Below, one piece after another: positions 26,415-35,212 of a stretch of 64,000 nt of DNA. This DNA comes from Acidobacteriaceae bacterium (GTDB lineage: Bacteria > Acidobacteriota > Terriglobia > Terriglobales > Acidobacteriaceae), in assembly GCA_003134995.1 (NCBI GenBank), contig PLDC01000002.1:111394-175393 (forward strand), written 5' to 3'. Every line of letters begins with the position of its first letter. Within the stretch, counting starts at the first letter, position 1. The notes beneath the pieces are model-generated. The model was not told where the DNA came from. It made no database searches and saw only the letters and a program-made list of their open reading frames with translations. A program made the position numbers and the translations under genes.

Positions 26415-27625
26415 GCATTTTGGTGAGGCCAGAACACAGGGTCAATGCCGAGTTCGCACATTTCGTGAATGAGCACCACAAGGTTATGACAGAGAATTTT
26501 ACAAAGCGTTTCGTTGACCATCGCAACGTCAGTCTTGCTGCGAAGCCCGTCTCCAAACTTACGTTTCATCATGGAGAATGCGGATTCAACGTTACTGCGC
26601 TTGTGATAGTGCTGCAAGAACTCATCGCGCCTGAATTGGAAGTAGTGATACATCTTCTCCCATGTTCCCCCGCCAGTTCCCCGATGATGCGAAGCAAAGG
26701 AAATGAAGGGCGTGGCTCCCACGGCTGTAATCGCTTCCGCGTTCGCCCTACTCGCGTATCCCTTGTCTGCGGAAACTTCCGCAATCTGAAAGTTGTGAGC
26801 CGTGCTGCTAACCAGAGAGGGGAGCACGGGCGAATCGTTCGTGTGCCGTCCGTGAATCTCTACGGCGGTGACAATGTTCGTCTTGGTGCCGACCATCAGG
26901 TGAGCCTTTACCCAGTCGTGCTGCTCCCGAACCTGCCCATACTTGTGGTCAAACCAGCGAGTAAAACGGCAGGTGGTGAAACCGCTGGAGTCTACGGCGA
27001 AGTCAGTCTCTACAGCCTTGAGGGGCAAACTGGTTTGGGTAATGAAGCCCTGCAAGATCGAAGTCAAGTCGGGATTCTCAAGGTAATTCGAGATGCTGTT
27101 AAAGTGCGGCACTTTGGGGATGTATCCGCGCCTGTGGGATTCTCTCAGGTCGGACATAAAACGACGCTGCGAAACTGTGCTGTAGACCTTGAATACGATA
27201 TTGAAAGCCGCATCCGACAGGGGCAAGCGCGGACGGCCATTCTTAGCGGGAGCGGACACAAGGCCAGAGCACAAATCGTGCAGCAAGGACTGGAACCTGT
27301 CTTGTTCGTTTGTCTGCGCTTCGTTGTAGGCGCTCCACGCTTGCGGGTAGGTGGTCCGCTGTTCGGTAAGCGTGACACTCTTGGTAACGGTCACGCTGCC
27401 ATCGGCATTTTGTTCGCGTTTCATCACAAAGCGGGCCGCAAAAATGTGCTTGCAGTTCATCCCGCGGGTTTCAAAATCGGGACAAGTGCAGGATGCAATC
27501 TTCGGCATCAAGTGCACGCGGTACGTTCCCTTGCCAGCTTGCGACGGCACAATCCATATTCCAGCCCTTTGGCTAATCGTTCGGGTTGCCGCCAGTTCCA
27601 TTCCGCGCTGCTCTCTCAGGTCCAT
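26411..27625 (-). CDS. DDE transposase with N-terminal SWIM zinc finger
   Basis: A 404-residue transposase. The N-terminus has a SWIM-type zinc finger (Cys46, Cys48, Cys58, His60 in CTCPDFETRGMNCKH). The catalytic core follows the IS4/IS5-like layout: Asp212 in VDSSGF, Asp287 in SADKGYAS and Glu347 in NVESAFSMMKRKFG. The frame is complete. I could not find clear terminal inverted repeats, and the gene abuts its neighbours closely, so it may be an immobilised or domesticated copy. The upstream 100 bp is very AT-rich with several TATATT runs. Confidence 0.88.
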   Translation of the reverse strand: MDLREQRGMELAATRTISQRAGIWIVPSQAGKGTYRVHLMPKIASCTCPDFETRGMNCKHIFAARFVMKREQNADGSVTVTKSVTLTEQRTTYPQAWSAYNEAQTNEQDRFQSLLHDLCSGLVSAPAKNGRPRLPLSDAAFNIVFKVYSTVSQRRFMSDLRESHRRGYIPKVPHFNSISNYLENPDLTSILQGFITQTSLPLKAVETDFAVDSSGFTTCRFTRWFDHKYGQVREQHDWVKAHLMVGTKTNIVTAVEIHGRHTNDSPVLPSLVSSTAHNFQIAEVSADKGYASRANAEAITAVGATPFISFASHHRGTGGGTWEKMYHYFQFRRDEFLQHYHKRSNVESAFSMMKRKFGDGLRSKTDVAMVNETLCKILCHNLVVLIHEMCELGIDPVFWPHQNA

Positions 27626-27691
27626 GCTGCCCTCGCTTACCTGAGAAATATATTACTAGATAGGTATATATTAGTCAAGCATAAAACGCAC

Positions 27692-27720
27692 CTTGACAAT
27701 ATATTATTATCCGGTATATT
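27692..27720 (+). promoter_or_regulatory. Promoter for the small zinc-ribbon gene
   Basis: TTGACA at about 27693, a 16-bp spacer and TATATT, directly before the ATG at 27727. The transcript would have almost no leader, so leaderless or near-leaderless translation is likely. Confidence 0.55.
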
Positions 27721-27726
27721 AGGACC

Positions 27727-27885
27727 ATGGCACTGGTTACACTCAAGAAAAAAGGTTATAAATGCAATCGTTGCTTCCATGAATGGGAGCCGCGAAAAAG
27801 CACGGTCGGCGAGCCGGGAGTGTGCCCTTCCTGCAAGTCGCCGTACTGGAATAAGCCGCGTAAATACAAACTCAAGGCGCGGTAG
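27727..27885 (+). CDS. 52-residue zinc-ribbon protein
   Basis: Starts MALVTLKKKGYKCNRCFHEW and contains two CxxC knuckles (CNRC at 13-16, CPSC at 33-36), then KSPYWNKPRKYK. This arrangement and the SPYW-(N/D)-(K/R)-PR ending are typical of a widespread family of tiny zinc-ribbon proteins. They may bind nucleic acid or act as transcription or translation accessories; no function is known to me. A consensus-like promoter lies immediately upstream, and the gene is divergent from the transposase. Coding status is strongly supported by the paired cysteines. Confidence 0.8.
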   Translation: MALVTLKKKGYKCNRCFHEWEPRKSTVGEPGVCPSCKSPYWNKPRKYKLKAR

Positions 27886-27918
27886 CTCCGATCTTTCAAA
27901 AGGTTTAGCGGAACAGAA

Positions 27919-28026
27919 TGGCGGAGAGAGAGGGATTCGAACCCTCGGATCGCTTCTACGTCTTGTGGACTCGTTGCGATCGCTGGTTTTGCAGACCAGC
28001 GCATTAAACCACTCTGCCATCTCTCC
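27919..28026 (-). tRNA. Class II (long variable arm) tRNA with GCA anticodon
   Basis: 108 nt including encoded CCA. The acceptor GGAGAGA/TCTCTCC is 7 bp and the D-arm is GCA/TGC. The anticodon stem CTGGT/ACCAG encloses CTGCAAA, giving anticodon GCA (Cys). The variable arm is long, GATCGC/GCGATC with a 22-nt loop. The T-arm GAGGG/CCCTC encloses TTCGAAT. The discriminator is G73. Body, long arm and G73 are those of a tRNA-Ser, whereas normal tRNA-Cys is class I with U73. An annotation program would call it tRNA-Cys, but by identity elements SerRS is a likely charging enzyme. Confidence 0.9.
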
Positions 28027-28098
28027 GTTAAAGGCTGCGAGTGGGGAGGACGTGTCCAAACGTTTGACTCCCCACTTGCAGTGCAATAGAACCAGCCG

Positions 28099-28503
28099 TC
28101 AATTCACGGCTTGCTCTACCAACTTCCACCTCCCGTTCTCTTCGCGCGCAACTAGATTGTGCTGTGCCATGCCCAGCATGGCAAAATGGATCACCCTCCC
28201 CGGTTGCTTTTCGCCAAACGGCACGCCGCGCTCGACAGCCGACACCTTTAGTTCATCCAGCCATGCCGCTCCACCTTTTGACTTCAGCGTCTCCAATAGC
28301 ACCTTTGAGAGCACCGTTCCCTGCGGCTCGCTCTTCTCGAAGAGCGGCGGATTAAATTTCTCCCACATCGCGTCTTCGTCTTCGATTAGCTTGTCCAATA
28401 TCTGCTCTTGGGTTGCCAGCCTTTCTGCCCCGGCCAACATAGCGGCTCTCTTGGTCCTGACAGAATCTCTGCGTTCTCGCAGGTCTTGGCGTATGTCTCT
28501 CAT
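28099..28503 (-). CDS. Unknown protein, possible winged-helix C-terminus
   Basis: About 134 residues from ATG 28503; a longer reading to 28638 adds an unlikely leader. The first half is a charged helix (MRDIRQDLRERRDSVRTKRAAML then LATQEQILDKLIEDEDAMW), probably a coiled coil. The second half (GGAAWLDELKVSAVERGV, then FAMLGMAQHNLVAREENGRWKL) has the helix-helix-beta pattern of a small winged-helix domain. It lies just downstream of the class II tRNA on the same strand. Function unknown. Confidence 0.55.
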   Translation of the reverse strand: MRDIRQDLRERRDSVRTKRAAMLAGAERLATQEQILDKLIEDEDAMWEKFNPPLFEKSEPQGTVLSKVLLETLKSKGGAAWLDELKVSAVERGVPFGEKQPGRVIHFAMLGMAQHNLVAREENGRWKLVEQAVN

Positions 28504-28808
28504 TTTAGCCCTCCACTTGGGCCCAGTGTACCAGAAGACTGCGACTGGCAATAGGGTAACCGCAGCCAGTCTGTGGAGAAGCTGTGCAAAACGCTCAAGT
28601 CCAGTGGATAAGGTCGGAAAAAGGCTCCCGAAATGCACCCTTTTTTGTTGACGGTAATCGAATGTTGTTACTCCGGTGTCTTGTAGAACTGGTAACTAGC
28701 AGAAAATAATTATGTTGACGGTACTCAAAAGCGCGTTTACTTTCTATAGCCCCCTATTGCTGCTAGACAGAGCGCCTGCTCAGGTGAATACGTGTGTTCG
28801 GAGGACAA

Positions 28809-29093
28809 ATGCAATGGGAGCAATGGGTCATGCTTTTGCAAAAGTACGGCCCTTTGGTTGGACTATTCCTGGTAATGATCTTGGCGCAGGCTTGGTGGAT
28901 CAATCGACTGTTAGAACGAAACTCCGTGATCTACGACGCGGAAATCAAACGGTTGGCAGATGTGCAGGAGCGACTTCTAACTCACATTATCGGTCCACAA
29001 CCATCGTCTACCTCCGCACCGACGATCCAAGACCTGAAAAGCGGGGTAAAGCAACTCGGAGACAAATCCGAAGAGAAGGGGGCAGGAGGCTAG
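28809..29093 (+). CDS. Small single-span membrane protein
   Basis: 94 residues from ATG 28809, which has a GGAGG ribosome site 4 bases upstream. A GTG-initiated longer form at 28794 would overlap that site. One membrane span (YGPLVGLFLVMILAQAWWI) is followed by a charged helical tail and a Ser/Pro linker. It ends 1 bp before the next gene, so the two are an operon. Topology resembles small phage or conjugation accessory proteins, but no family is recognised. Confidence 0.6.
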   Translation: MQWEQWVMLLQKYGPLVGLFLVMILAQAWWINRLLERNSVIYDAEIKRLADVQERLLTHIIGPQPSSTSAPTIQDLKSGVKQLGDKSEEKGAGG

Positions 29094-29094
29094 T

Positions 29095-29655
29095 ATGGCA
29101 ATGACGATATTCGCTCTTTCTATCCTCGCTGCGGGCTTCGCTGTGATGTTGCTGACATTGCAGCACAGGGTTCCTAAGCTCAAGGCAAAAGAGCAAGCAT
29201 TTCGGTTTCACGCATTGCGTGACCAACTCCAACTCTTGGCCGTGGAGGGTCGCATAAGCACCACATCAGTGGGCTATGAGGGGCTGATGCGGATGTTAAA
29301 TATAGCCATCCGTAATCCCGGATTGATGAAGCTAGGCGACATGCTACGGACAGCAGAAAGCGCCAAGGATACGATAGGCGGCACACCCACGTTTGAAGAG
29401 TTCCAAGAAGACATCCAACATCACGGCCCGGAGATTCAGCAATTGGCAAGCAGTTGCTTCTTAGCCTACGTCCTTATGTTGATCTCAAATGACTCGCTTG
29501 TGCGCATGGCTTTTTGGTTGGCTAGTTGGACCGTGGTCAGACCTGTGTTTCGGCATTTGCGTAAACTGCTGACTCAATTGGTGCCGACCCACACAGAAGC
29601 CGTCGATCTGGCGCGGTGGTATTCATCCGCCGGGGGGAAATTCGCAGCCACATAG
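29095..29655 (+). CDS. Unknown membrane-anchored protein
   Basis: 186 residues. An N-terminal membrane span (FALSILAAGFAVMLLTL) and a second hydrophobic stretch (SSCFLAYVLMLISNDSLVRMAFWLASW) enclose a soluble helical region (LRDQLQLLAVEGRISTTSVGYEGLMRMLN). It starts 1 bp after the upstream small membrane gene stops (TAG t ATG). No family recognised; it probably works together with its partner in the membrane. Confidence 0.6.
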   Translation: MAMTIFALSILAAGFAVMLLTLQHRVPKLKAKEQAFRFHALRDQLQLLAVEGRISTTSVGYEGLMRMLNIAIRNPGLMKLGDMLRTAESAKDTIGGTPTFEEFQEDIQHHGPEIQQLASSCFLAYVLMLISNDSLVRMAFWLASWTVVRPVFRHLRKLLTQLVPTHTEAVDLARWYSSAGGKFAAT

Positions 29656-29825
29656 TCCACTTTTTGTGCAGCGGGGAACGTTTTTGTGCAGGATGCCGTT
29701 TGTGTGCAAAGCCAGATTTGCCTACCTCTTGCCTCACTGTACCATTCGACCGGCACGGTCTTCCGGGCTGCGCTCAGTTTTTCGGGAGCATGCGGAGAGC
29801 CGTGCCAAGGCAACGGGTGGGCGAT

Positions 29826-32648
29826 CTATGGCGCCGGATTCCCAGCCAGAACGGATTGAATTGCTGCGATGTCTGCCCCCGGATCAAGTCCGTCCGTTGC
29901 CGATCCTTTTGCCGCGCTTCCGGGGGCAATCACATAATTCCCGCCGTCGCCATTGCTGTAGTTCGTGAACAAAGATGCGTAGGACGAAATCGAAACAATG
30001 TTGCCCACAGGCCACACGATCGAACCGCTGTTAACAAAAACGTTCCCGTCAAAGGTGTTCGAAATCCAGCAGGCATTAATCATGCCCGCGCCTTCGGACT
30101 GCTTGTTGGCGCAATTCCCGGTCCCACTGAAACTGTTGCTCGTGCCTTCTACCCAGGTCTGCATTACGTTGTTGGTCCAGACGATGTTGTTTATGGCAGA
30201 TAGGCCGGTCGGACTGCTCAACCCGAGTGCGGAAACCACTTTGAACGCCGTAGTGGGTGGGTAGACGAACGTGACGTGGTTGACCGTGATGGTATTCAGC
30301 GCTTGCGAGGGAGTAACCAGGAGGTCATTGTAAAGCGTGACTGTGGCGCCATCGGAGCAGCCGTAGCAAGTCGGATAGTTGATGTTATCCATGACCAGAT
30401 CGTGAATCGAATAATGATTCCCACCAGTCGGTAGGGCGCCATTTGTGGCTTGCTCGTCCAGTTCCATGCCGGAGCCGATGGTGTTGAAGGTGTTGTAGCG
30501 GGCAGTAATGTTTTGGTCGAGACAGACTGGGCAGAGTCCACCCGAACCTGAGACGTAGTTTTGGTTTGCTGGAGTCAACAGTAAAGCGTGCCCGATCTGG
30601 CTGAATCCGCCCCAGGAGTTAATGAGTTGATTGCCTTCGTAGAGTATGCGCTGGCCATTTTTGAACTCCGTCAGATTCTTGACAATGAGGGGATGCCCGG
30701 AGATGCCGCCATTGTAGCTCGGCTCAGAGGGGTTCCATTGCAGGGGCTTGAAGAACAGGTTAGCCCGAATCTCAAAGTCTCCCGGAACGGTGTTCGATGC
30801 GGCACCGCCCATAATAATATTCTCGCCTGAGGCTTCAATGAAGTTGTTGACGATCTTAAATCCTGTTTCCGGCGTGGAACTGATCGTGTTTGCGGCGCCG
30901 CCGATGCACTTGGAATCCGTGGCTGTGCCGATGACGGAGATAAAGTAGAAGTTGTTGCAATAGCTGTCTACCATCGCAAAGTTGCTGATGCCGCTGACGC
31001 TCAGGAAACGTCCGGTTTCATCTTCGTTTTCATCTCCATGCGCCCACACACGGTCAAAGTAAATGCCGGAGATTCCAGTTCCTTGATTGCCCAAGGCTAC
31101 CAGCGACGAATTCACTCCCTTTCCCGGCGTGCGCGTGATCTCCAGCCCCATGGTGCGAATGTTACTGGTGTTCGCATGGATGGTGATCACCGGGCTGCTG
31201 TCGGGAGATATTAACTGCGCTGTATACGTGCCCGGTGTACTGGGGCATTTCAACGGCGGGCGGCCCAACTGCGAGGTGATGCCGGCATAGCAGGGTCCGA
31301 ACTGGGGTACGAAAACGGTTTGCGCAACGCCGCCAGAACCCTTGTAGGTGGTTGAGTATCGCGCACCTTCGCTTGGAAGGCTTGCAACCGCCGAACTCTG
31401 AATCCAAAGCCAGTTGTTTGCAGGGCACGACAAGGAGGGATAGGTGAAGTGTCCCACGAAGGAATTTCCTGCCTGCAAAGTGATCTTCTGGCCGCAGGTT
31501 GCCGCAGCAAGCGCGGAAGTGAGTTGCGCTGCCGTGGTGACGTTGACCACGCTTCCTGTTGCTGGCGTATTTGCAACCGCGGTCTGCAAACAATAGAGCG
31601 GAAGTGTCGCAGGACCATCCGCTGCATCCCAGGTAGGCACACCGCTGGTGGAAGGACAGTAAAGATTGTCAATGTTGAGAACCTGTTGAGGTAATGCCGA
31701 AATTGTGAGATTGAAAGCGAGCGAGACACTCTGCCCCGAAGAGTCGGTCACCGTGGGCGTGAAGGGATACGAACCGGCAAGCGCGGTCAGCCCGGAAATG
31801 GCGCCCGTGGAGGCTTGCAACTCGATTCCGGAAGGCAAACTCCCGCTGCCGACACTCCACTGATAAGGTGGGACACCGCCGGTTGCGGAGATCGAAGCGG
31901 AATATTGCGTGCTGACACTGCCATCGGGCAGCGCCGAGACCGCGATTGCCAATGCAACGGCAGGGGTCACGGTTACGGATGCGGCTGCGTGCACGAGGGG
32001 ATTCGCGGCACTTGCGGCGGTGATGGTGGCGACGGTGCTGCTCGTGACCTTGGGCGCGACAAAAGCTCCGTTGCTGGAAATCGTTCCGACGTTGGCGGAC
32101 CAGGTCACGCTCGTATTTGCCGTCCCGCTTATCAAGGCGGTGAACTGCAGCACTCCCAGTGAAGTGATCGAAGTGCCGGTGGGCGAAATAGAGAGTGTTA
32201 CGGTAGGAGCGCTGGCGGAAACGACGATTTGCACGGAACTCGATCCCGAATGCGTTTGCTCTGATACCCAGAGCACGAAGTTGTAGGTACCCGCGACCGA
32301 TGGGGTCCCCGTGATGGAACCGGTTGCCGAATTTAGGGAAAGACTCGGTGGGAGACTACCGGAGGACAGGCTGAAGGTATAGGGAGCGGTTCCTCCACTC
32401 ACCACACTCGCTGCAATATACGGAGTTCCAACTGAGGCGGGTCCGGGCTGGATCGAGATCAGCAGCGGCCCAGATGAGTTGGTCGCGGTAGTTGTGCTCG
32501 AAGTGCTAGTGGCGTTGTGCGAAGAGGTGCCGCATGCAGTGCTCAGGCCAGTCAGGCAGACCAAGAGTAAGAGCACGAAAGAATTCGTGATAAAGCTTTC
32601 ATCAGCGCGACAGACTTTCGCTGCTCTCAAATTCCCTGTTTTACGCAT
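29826..32648 (-). CDS. Large Ig-repeat / beta-helix lipoprotein
   Basis: 940 residues. The N-terminus is a lipoprotein signal with lipobox LSTAC (Cys39). Two putative Ig-like domains (AVSALPDGSVSTQYSASISATGG and SIQPGPASVGTPYIAA types) flank a BIG2-like domain (SPTGTSITSLGVLQFTALIS). The C-terminal 550 residues look like a right-handed parallel beta-helix (ITLQAGNSFVGHF, FKIVNNFIEASGENIIMGG, ALLLTPANQNYVSG). This layout is common in acidobacterial surface proteins and some polysaccharide lyases, but I see no catalytic residues I can name. It probably sits on the outer membrane and binds or acts on polysaccharide. Confidence 0.8.
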   Translation of the reverse strand: MRKTGNLRAAKVCRADESFITNSFVLLLLVCLTGLSTACGTSSHNATSTSSTTTATNSSGPLLISIQPGPASVGTPYIAASVVSGGTAPYTFSLSSGSLPPSLSLNSATGSITGTPSVAGTYNFVLWVSEQTHSGSSSVQIVVSASAPTVTLSISPTGTSITSLGVLQFTALISGTANTSVTWSANVGTISSNGAFVAPKVTSSTVATITAASAANPLVHAAASVTVTPAVALAIAVSALPDGSVSTQYSASISATGGVPPYQWSVGSGSLPSGIELQASTGAISGLTALAGSYPFTPTVTDSSGQSVSLAFNLTISALPQQVLNIDNLYCPSTSGVPTWDAADGPATLPLYCLQTAVANTPATGSVVNVTTAAQLTSALAAATCGQKITLQAGNSFVGHFTYPSLSCPANNWLWIQSSAVASLPSEGARYSTTYKGSGGVAQTVFVPQFGPCYAGITSQLGRPPLKCPSTPGTYTAQLISPDSSPVITIHANTSNIRTMGLEITRTPGKGVNSSLVALGNQGTGISGIYFDRVWAHGDENEDETGRFLSVSGISNFAMVDSYCNNFYFISVIGTATDSKCIGGAANTISSTPETGFKIVNNFIEASGENIIMGGAASNTVPGDFEIRANLFFKPLQWNPSEPSYNGGISGHPLIVKNLTEFKNGQRILYEGNQLINSWGGFSQIGHALLLTPANQNYVSGSGGLCPVCLDQNITARYNTFNTIGSGMELDEQATNGALPTGGNHYSIHDLVMDNINYPTCYGCSDGATVTLYNDLLVTPSQALNTITVNHVTFVYPPTTAFKVVSALGLSSPTGLSAINNIVWTNNVMQTWVEGTSNSFSGTGNCANKQSEGAGMINACWISNTFDGNVFVNSGSIVWPVGNIVSISSYASLFTNYSNGDGGNYVIAPGSAAKGSATDGLDPGADIAAIQSVLAGNPAP

Positions 32649-32659
32649 GTAGTTTACCC

Positions 32660-33075
32660 CTCATGCGAATCTAGGGAAGGCCAGACGGCAAGGGCAGATC
32701 ACATGCGGTCAATGTCTGGTGCCATGCACTTCCGGTTCTGAAAACTCAGCGGGTGTACGTTGTTGTTTTGACCTCATTCCCAGGACTCCCAACATGTCTC
32801 AACCGCTTAACTGGTATGGGATTGAGCGCTCTGTGCCGATCGATTCTTCCGCCTCCTGCTTTGTGACGATGATGGTCTTGGGCCTGGGAGTTTCGGTCGG
32901 TGACATTTCTCTAATAAATAGAATGGTTCTGCCGAAGAGGATGCGGCTGTGGTGGGTCAAGGACGGCAAGCAGAGCACCATGCCGTGGATGTGGTGAAAG
33001 AATGATGAACCGGCACTCGCCTAGCCTCTCAGCGGAATCCGGCCTACAAAACTTGAGCACAAGTAGGTTAAGTGT
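32660..33075. repeat. Tandem duplication, full unit (416 bp)
   Basis: First copy of a head-to-tail duplication. Positions 32660-32928 match 33076-33344 with one mismatch that I can see, and the tail GAGCACAAGTAGGTTAA ending this unit recurs after the second copy. Both strands contain short open frames over it (for example 32719-32997 plus, 32799-32981 minus), but none is recognisable. Confidence 0.9.
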
Positions 33076-33364
33076 CTCATGCGAATCTAGGGAAGGCCAG
33101 ACGGCAAGGGCAGATCACATGCGGTCAATGTCTGGTGCCATGCACTTCCGGTTCTGAAAACTCAGCGGGTGTACGTTGTTGTTTTGACCTCATTCCCAGT
33201 ACTCCCAACATGTCTCAACCGCTTAACTGGTATGGGATTGAGCGCTCTGTGCCGATCGATTCTTCCGCCTCCTGCTTTGTGACGATGATGGTCTTGGGCC
33301 TGGGAGTTTCGGTCGGTGACATTTCTCTAATAAATAGAATGGTTGAGCACAAGTAGGTTAAATG
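33076..33364. repeat. Tandem duplication, second copy with internal deletion
   Basis: Repeats 269 bp of the first unit and then jumps directly to the unit's end sequence (GAGCACAAGTAGGTTAA), lacking about 125 bp present in the first copy. Confidence 0.9.
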
Positions 33365-33384
33365 ACGTTTTTAGTCAAAAACGT
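33365..33384. terminator. Small hairpin after the duplication
   Basis: ACGTTTTT and AAAAACGT form a perfect 8-bp stem with a 4-nt loop. It is AT-rich and lacks a strong U-tract, so it could be a weak terminator. The rest of 33385-33771 holds nothing I can support. Confidence 0.4.
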
Positions 33385-33771
33385 TTCTAGTGTCGTTATT
33401 GTCTTCAAACCTACTGACCGAGGATTGGACAGCAGACGAAGGAAAGCGAGCAAACATGGGCGGAAGTGGCATTAGACGACCGTGGAAGGCGATGGACGGA
33501 TTGGAAGGTTTTGGGCCGTGACTGGCCGTGACTCCCTAATGATTTCGGAAAAAGCGCCTTCGCGCTGAGAATCCTTCCAAAAGGAATCGTGCGATGCCCA
33601 AACGCCAAGCGGGGCGCTGGTTCCGACCGGATAGATAAGCGATTCGAAACTGGCCCATAGAGCACAACATGGGTGATAAGAGTGACTGTCTTTGCTCCGG
33701 TCGAGTTAGCGAGTGCCGTCGTCTCAATATGGCGATAAAATCAACTTTCGGCGGGGAAGGGAGATTACGCG

Positions 33772-34173
33772 ATGGGCGGATGGGGTAGTGGGAGACGCTC
33801 GAACAGCAAGAAAATCACGTCCGATTATCAGCAGTTCGACATTCGAGAATGGCAGCGCCGCGGGCTTCTTGTACCGTTCTCCCAGGCTTTTACCGCTGGT
33901 GACTGGAAGGTCGATGTGCCCATAGTTAGGTACCTAGACCCGATCCACGAATGAGTAATTTTCTACCGCCTAGATGGAGGAGGATGCGTCACGGCGAAGT
34001 TTGAGTGGACACGCTGCAACTACGGCGGTCGGCGGGCGTGGCTTCGTTGCCCCACAAAGGAATGCGGGCGCCGAGCGGCGATTCTGTATGCCGGCGATAC
34101 CGTTGCTTGTCGTCGCTGCCACGATCTCGCTCAGGCGAAAACCGATTTCCGCTCGCATTCGTCTGCCTATTGA
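33772..34173 (+). pseudogene. MGGWGSGRR-family zinc-ribbon protein with one in-frame TGA
   Basis: Starts MGGWGSGRRSNSKKITSDYQ with a good ribosome site (AGGGAG). The beginning MGGWGSGR and the later EWTRCNYGGRRAWLRCP / ECGRRAAILYAG / ACRRCHDLA (a four-Cys zinc ribbon) belong to a conserved small family of unknown function. The frame is continuous for 134 codons except for TGA at 33952-33954, between DPIHE and VIFYRLDGG. The C-terminus also stops early, after the zinc ribbon; relatives I remember are longer. Either a decaying gene or one that needs readthrough. Confidence 0.7.
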
Positions 34174-34261
34174 CGGCGCGTGACGCAATCGGGCGCTCGG
34201 AATGGGGTCGATGAGTGACATCCACCGGACAGCCCGCAAGGTTCAACGCCTGCGGACTGTT

Positions 34262-34465
34262 CTATTTCCAGCCCGTGCCAAGACTGTCCCACCACATGCC
34301 CAGCGAGAGTGCGATGATGACCATGGCTAAGATCGCAATCAGCGTCAGTACCCCGGTCATCAACAGAGTTCTCAGGAGCCTCACCGTTGGTTGCTTTTTG
34401 GTGGGGAGAATAAAGTAGGATTCGCGGTAGTATTCGCGGCTACGCCTCTGTGCCTGCGACCGCAT
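34262..34465 (-). CDS. Small single-span membrane protein
   Basis: 67 residues from ATG 34465, chosen because AAAGGAG lies 9 bases upstream. A basic N-terminus (MRSQAQRRSREYYRESYF) is followed by one strong membrane span (LMTGVLTLIAILAMVIIALSLGMWW). No family recognised. The opposite-strand reading here is less plausible because it lacks a ribosome site. Confidence 0.55.
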   Translation of the reverse strand: MRSQAQRRSREYYRESYFILPTKKQPTVRLLRTLLMTGVLTLIAILAMVIIALSLGMWWDSLGTGWK

Positions 34466-35212
34466 GACAGCTACTCCTTTGCCATGCAGCATCCCACGGT
34501 TTTCTTTGCTCGCTGTTTACTACTTTGATTTGCGTTACGAAATCCGAACGACGGTTGATGTGATCAGATGGGATGAGAAGGTCGGTCTTCAACGGGATGC
34601 TGTTCGCCCCAGTTTTTTGGACGTGCTCGAAGCACAAGAGATAAAGGAGACCGGCAATGAAGAAGATTGGTACCGCAGGGGCACAAAAGATGGACTTGTG
34701 ATCGACTGTGACGATGTGCCCGGAGGCACAAAAGCAATCCCCGTGATCCACTGCGAATCAAAGGAGTCGTTACAGTGGAGTTCGAGATTCCAAGTGTTCG
34801 AACCACAGGCTTTTCACGCAAAGCGGATGTAGTTTGGAGCGACTCCTTTGTGATGGGTCTGCGCTTCTTATACATCGAAAAGCGCTCTGGAGTTGCTCTT
34901 CAGACATGGCTAAGTTCGCTAGAGTCCCAATTCCGTTTCCATGAAGCGGCTCAACGAAACCTGTGAAGCGAAAAGCCTGAGGTTTGGACTGGCGGCAGAG
35001 CGTCGAGAGGTGAACCTTTGCGCTTTGTCACCGCCTCCTTCAGTGCCCAGCCGCCAGCCTCCATACTTTACGGCTCCTCCGCTGGTCGCGGAATGGTCTG
35101 AAGGGTGATGCGATCTGGCCCGATGGAGCTATTTACTTCTACCGATCTGTAGGGCTCCCGGCTTGCGTGCGTCTAGCGCCGTGTTCCGCTGCTTCTCTGC
35201 TAGCCTATCGCC
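34466..35212. other. Interval with overlapping uncertain ORFs
   Basis: Both strands carry open readings of about 60-120 codons (34464-34832 plus, 34440-34751 minus, 34564-34875 minus). None has a recognisable domain, a clear ribosome site or convincing codon character, so I call none. Confidence 0.35.

Noticed and set aside
7899-28026. Island bounded by tRNA-Glu and the class II tRNA
   Set aside because: No shared 3'-end repeat between the tRNAs and no integrase in the interval.
26396-28651. 751-codon plus-strand ORF
   Set aside because: Runs antisense through the transposase and across a tRNA; composition is that of a shadow frame.
32719-33356. Small ORFs inside the tandem duplication as real genes
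   Set aside because: Both strands are open, neither has a ribosome site or family, and the second copy is truncated.
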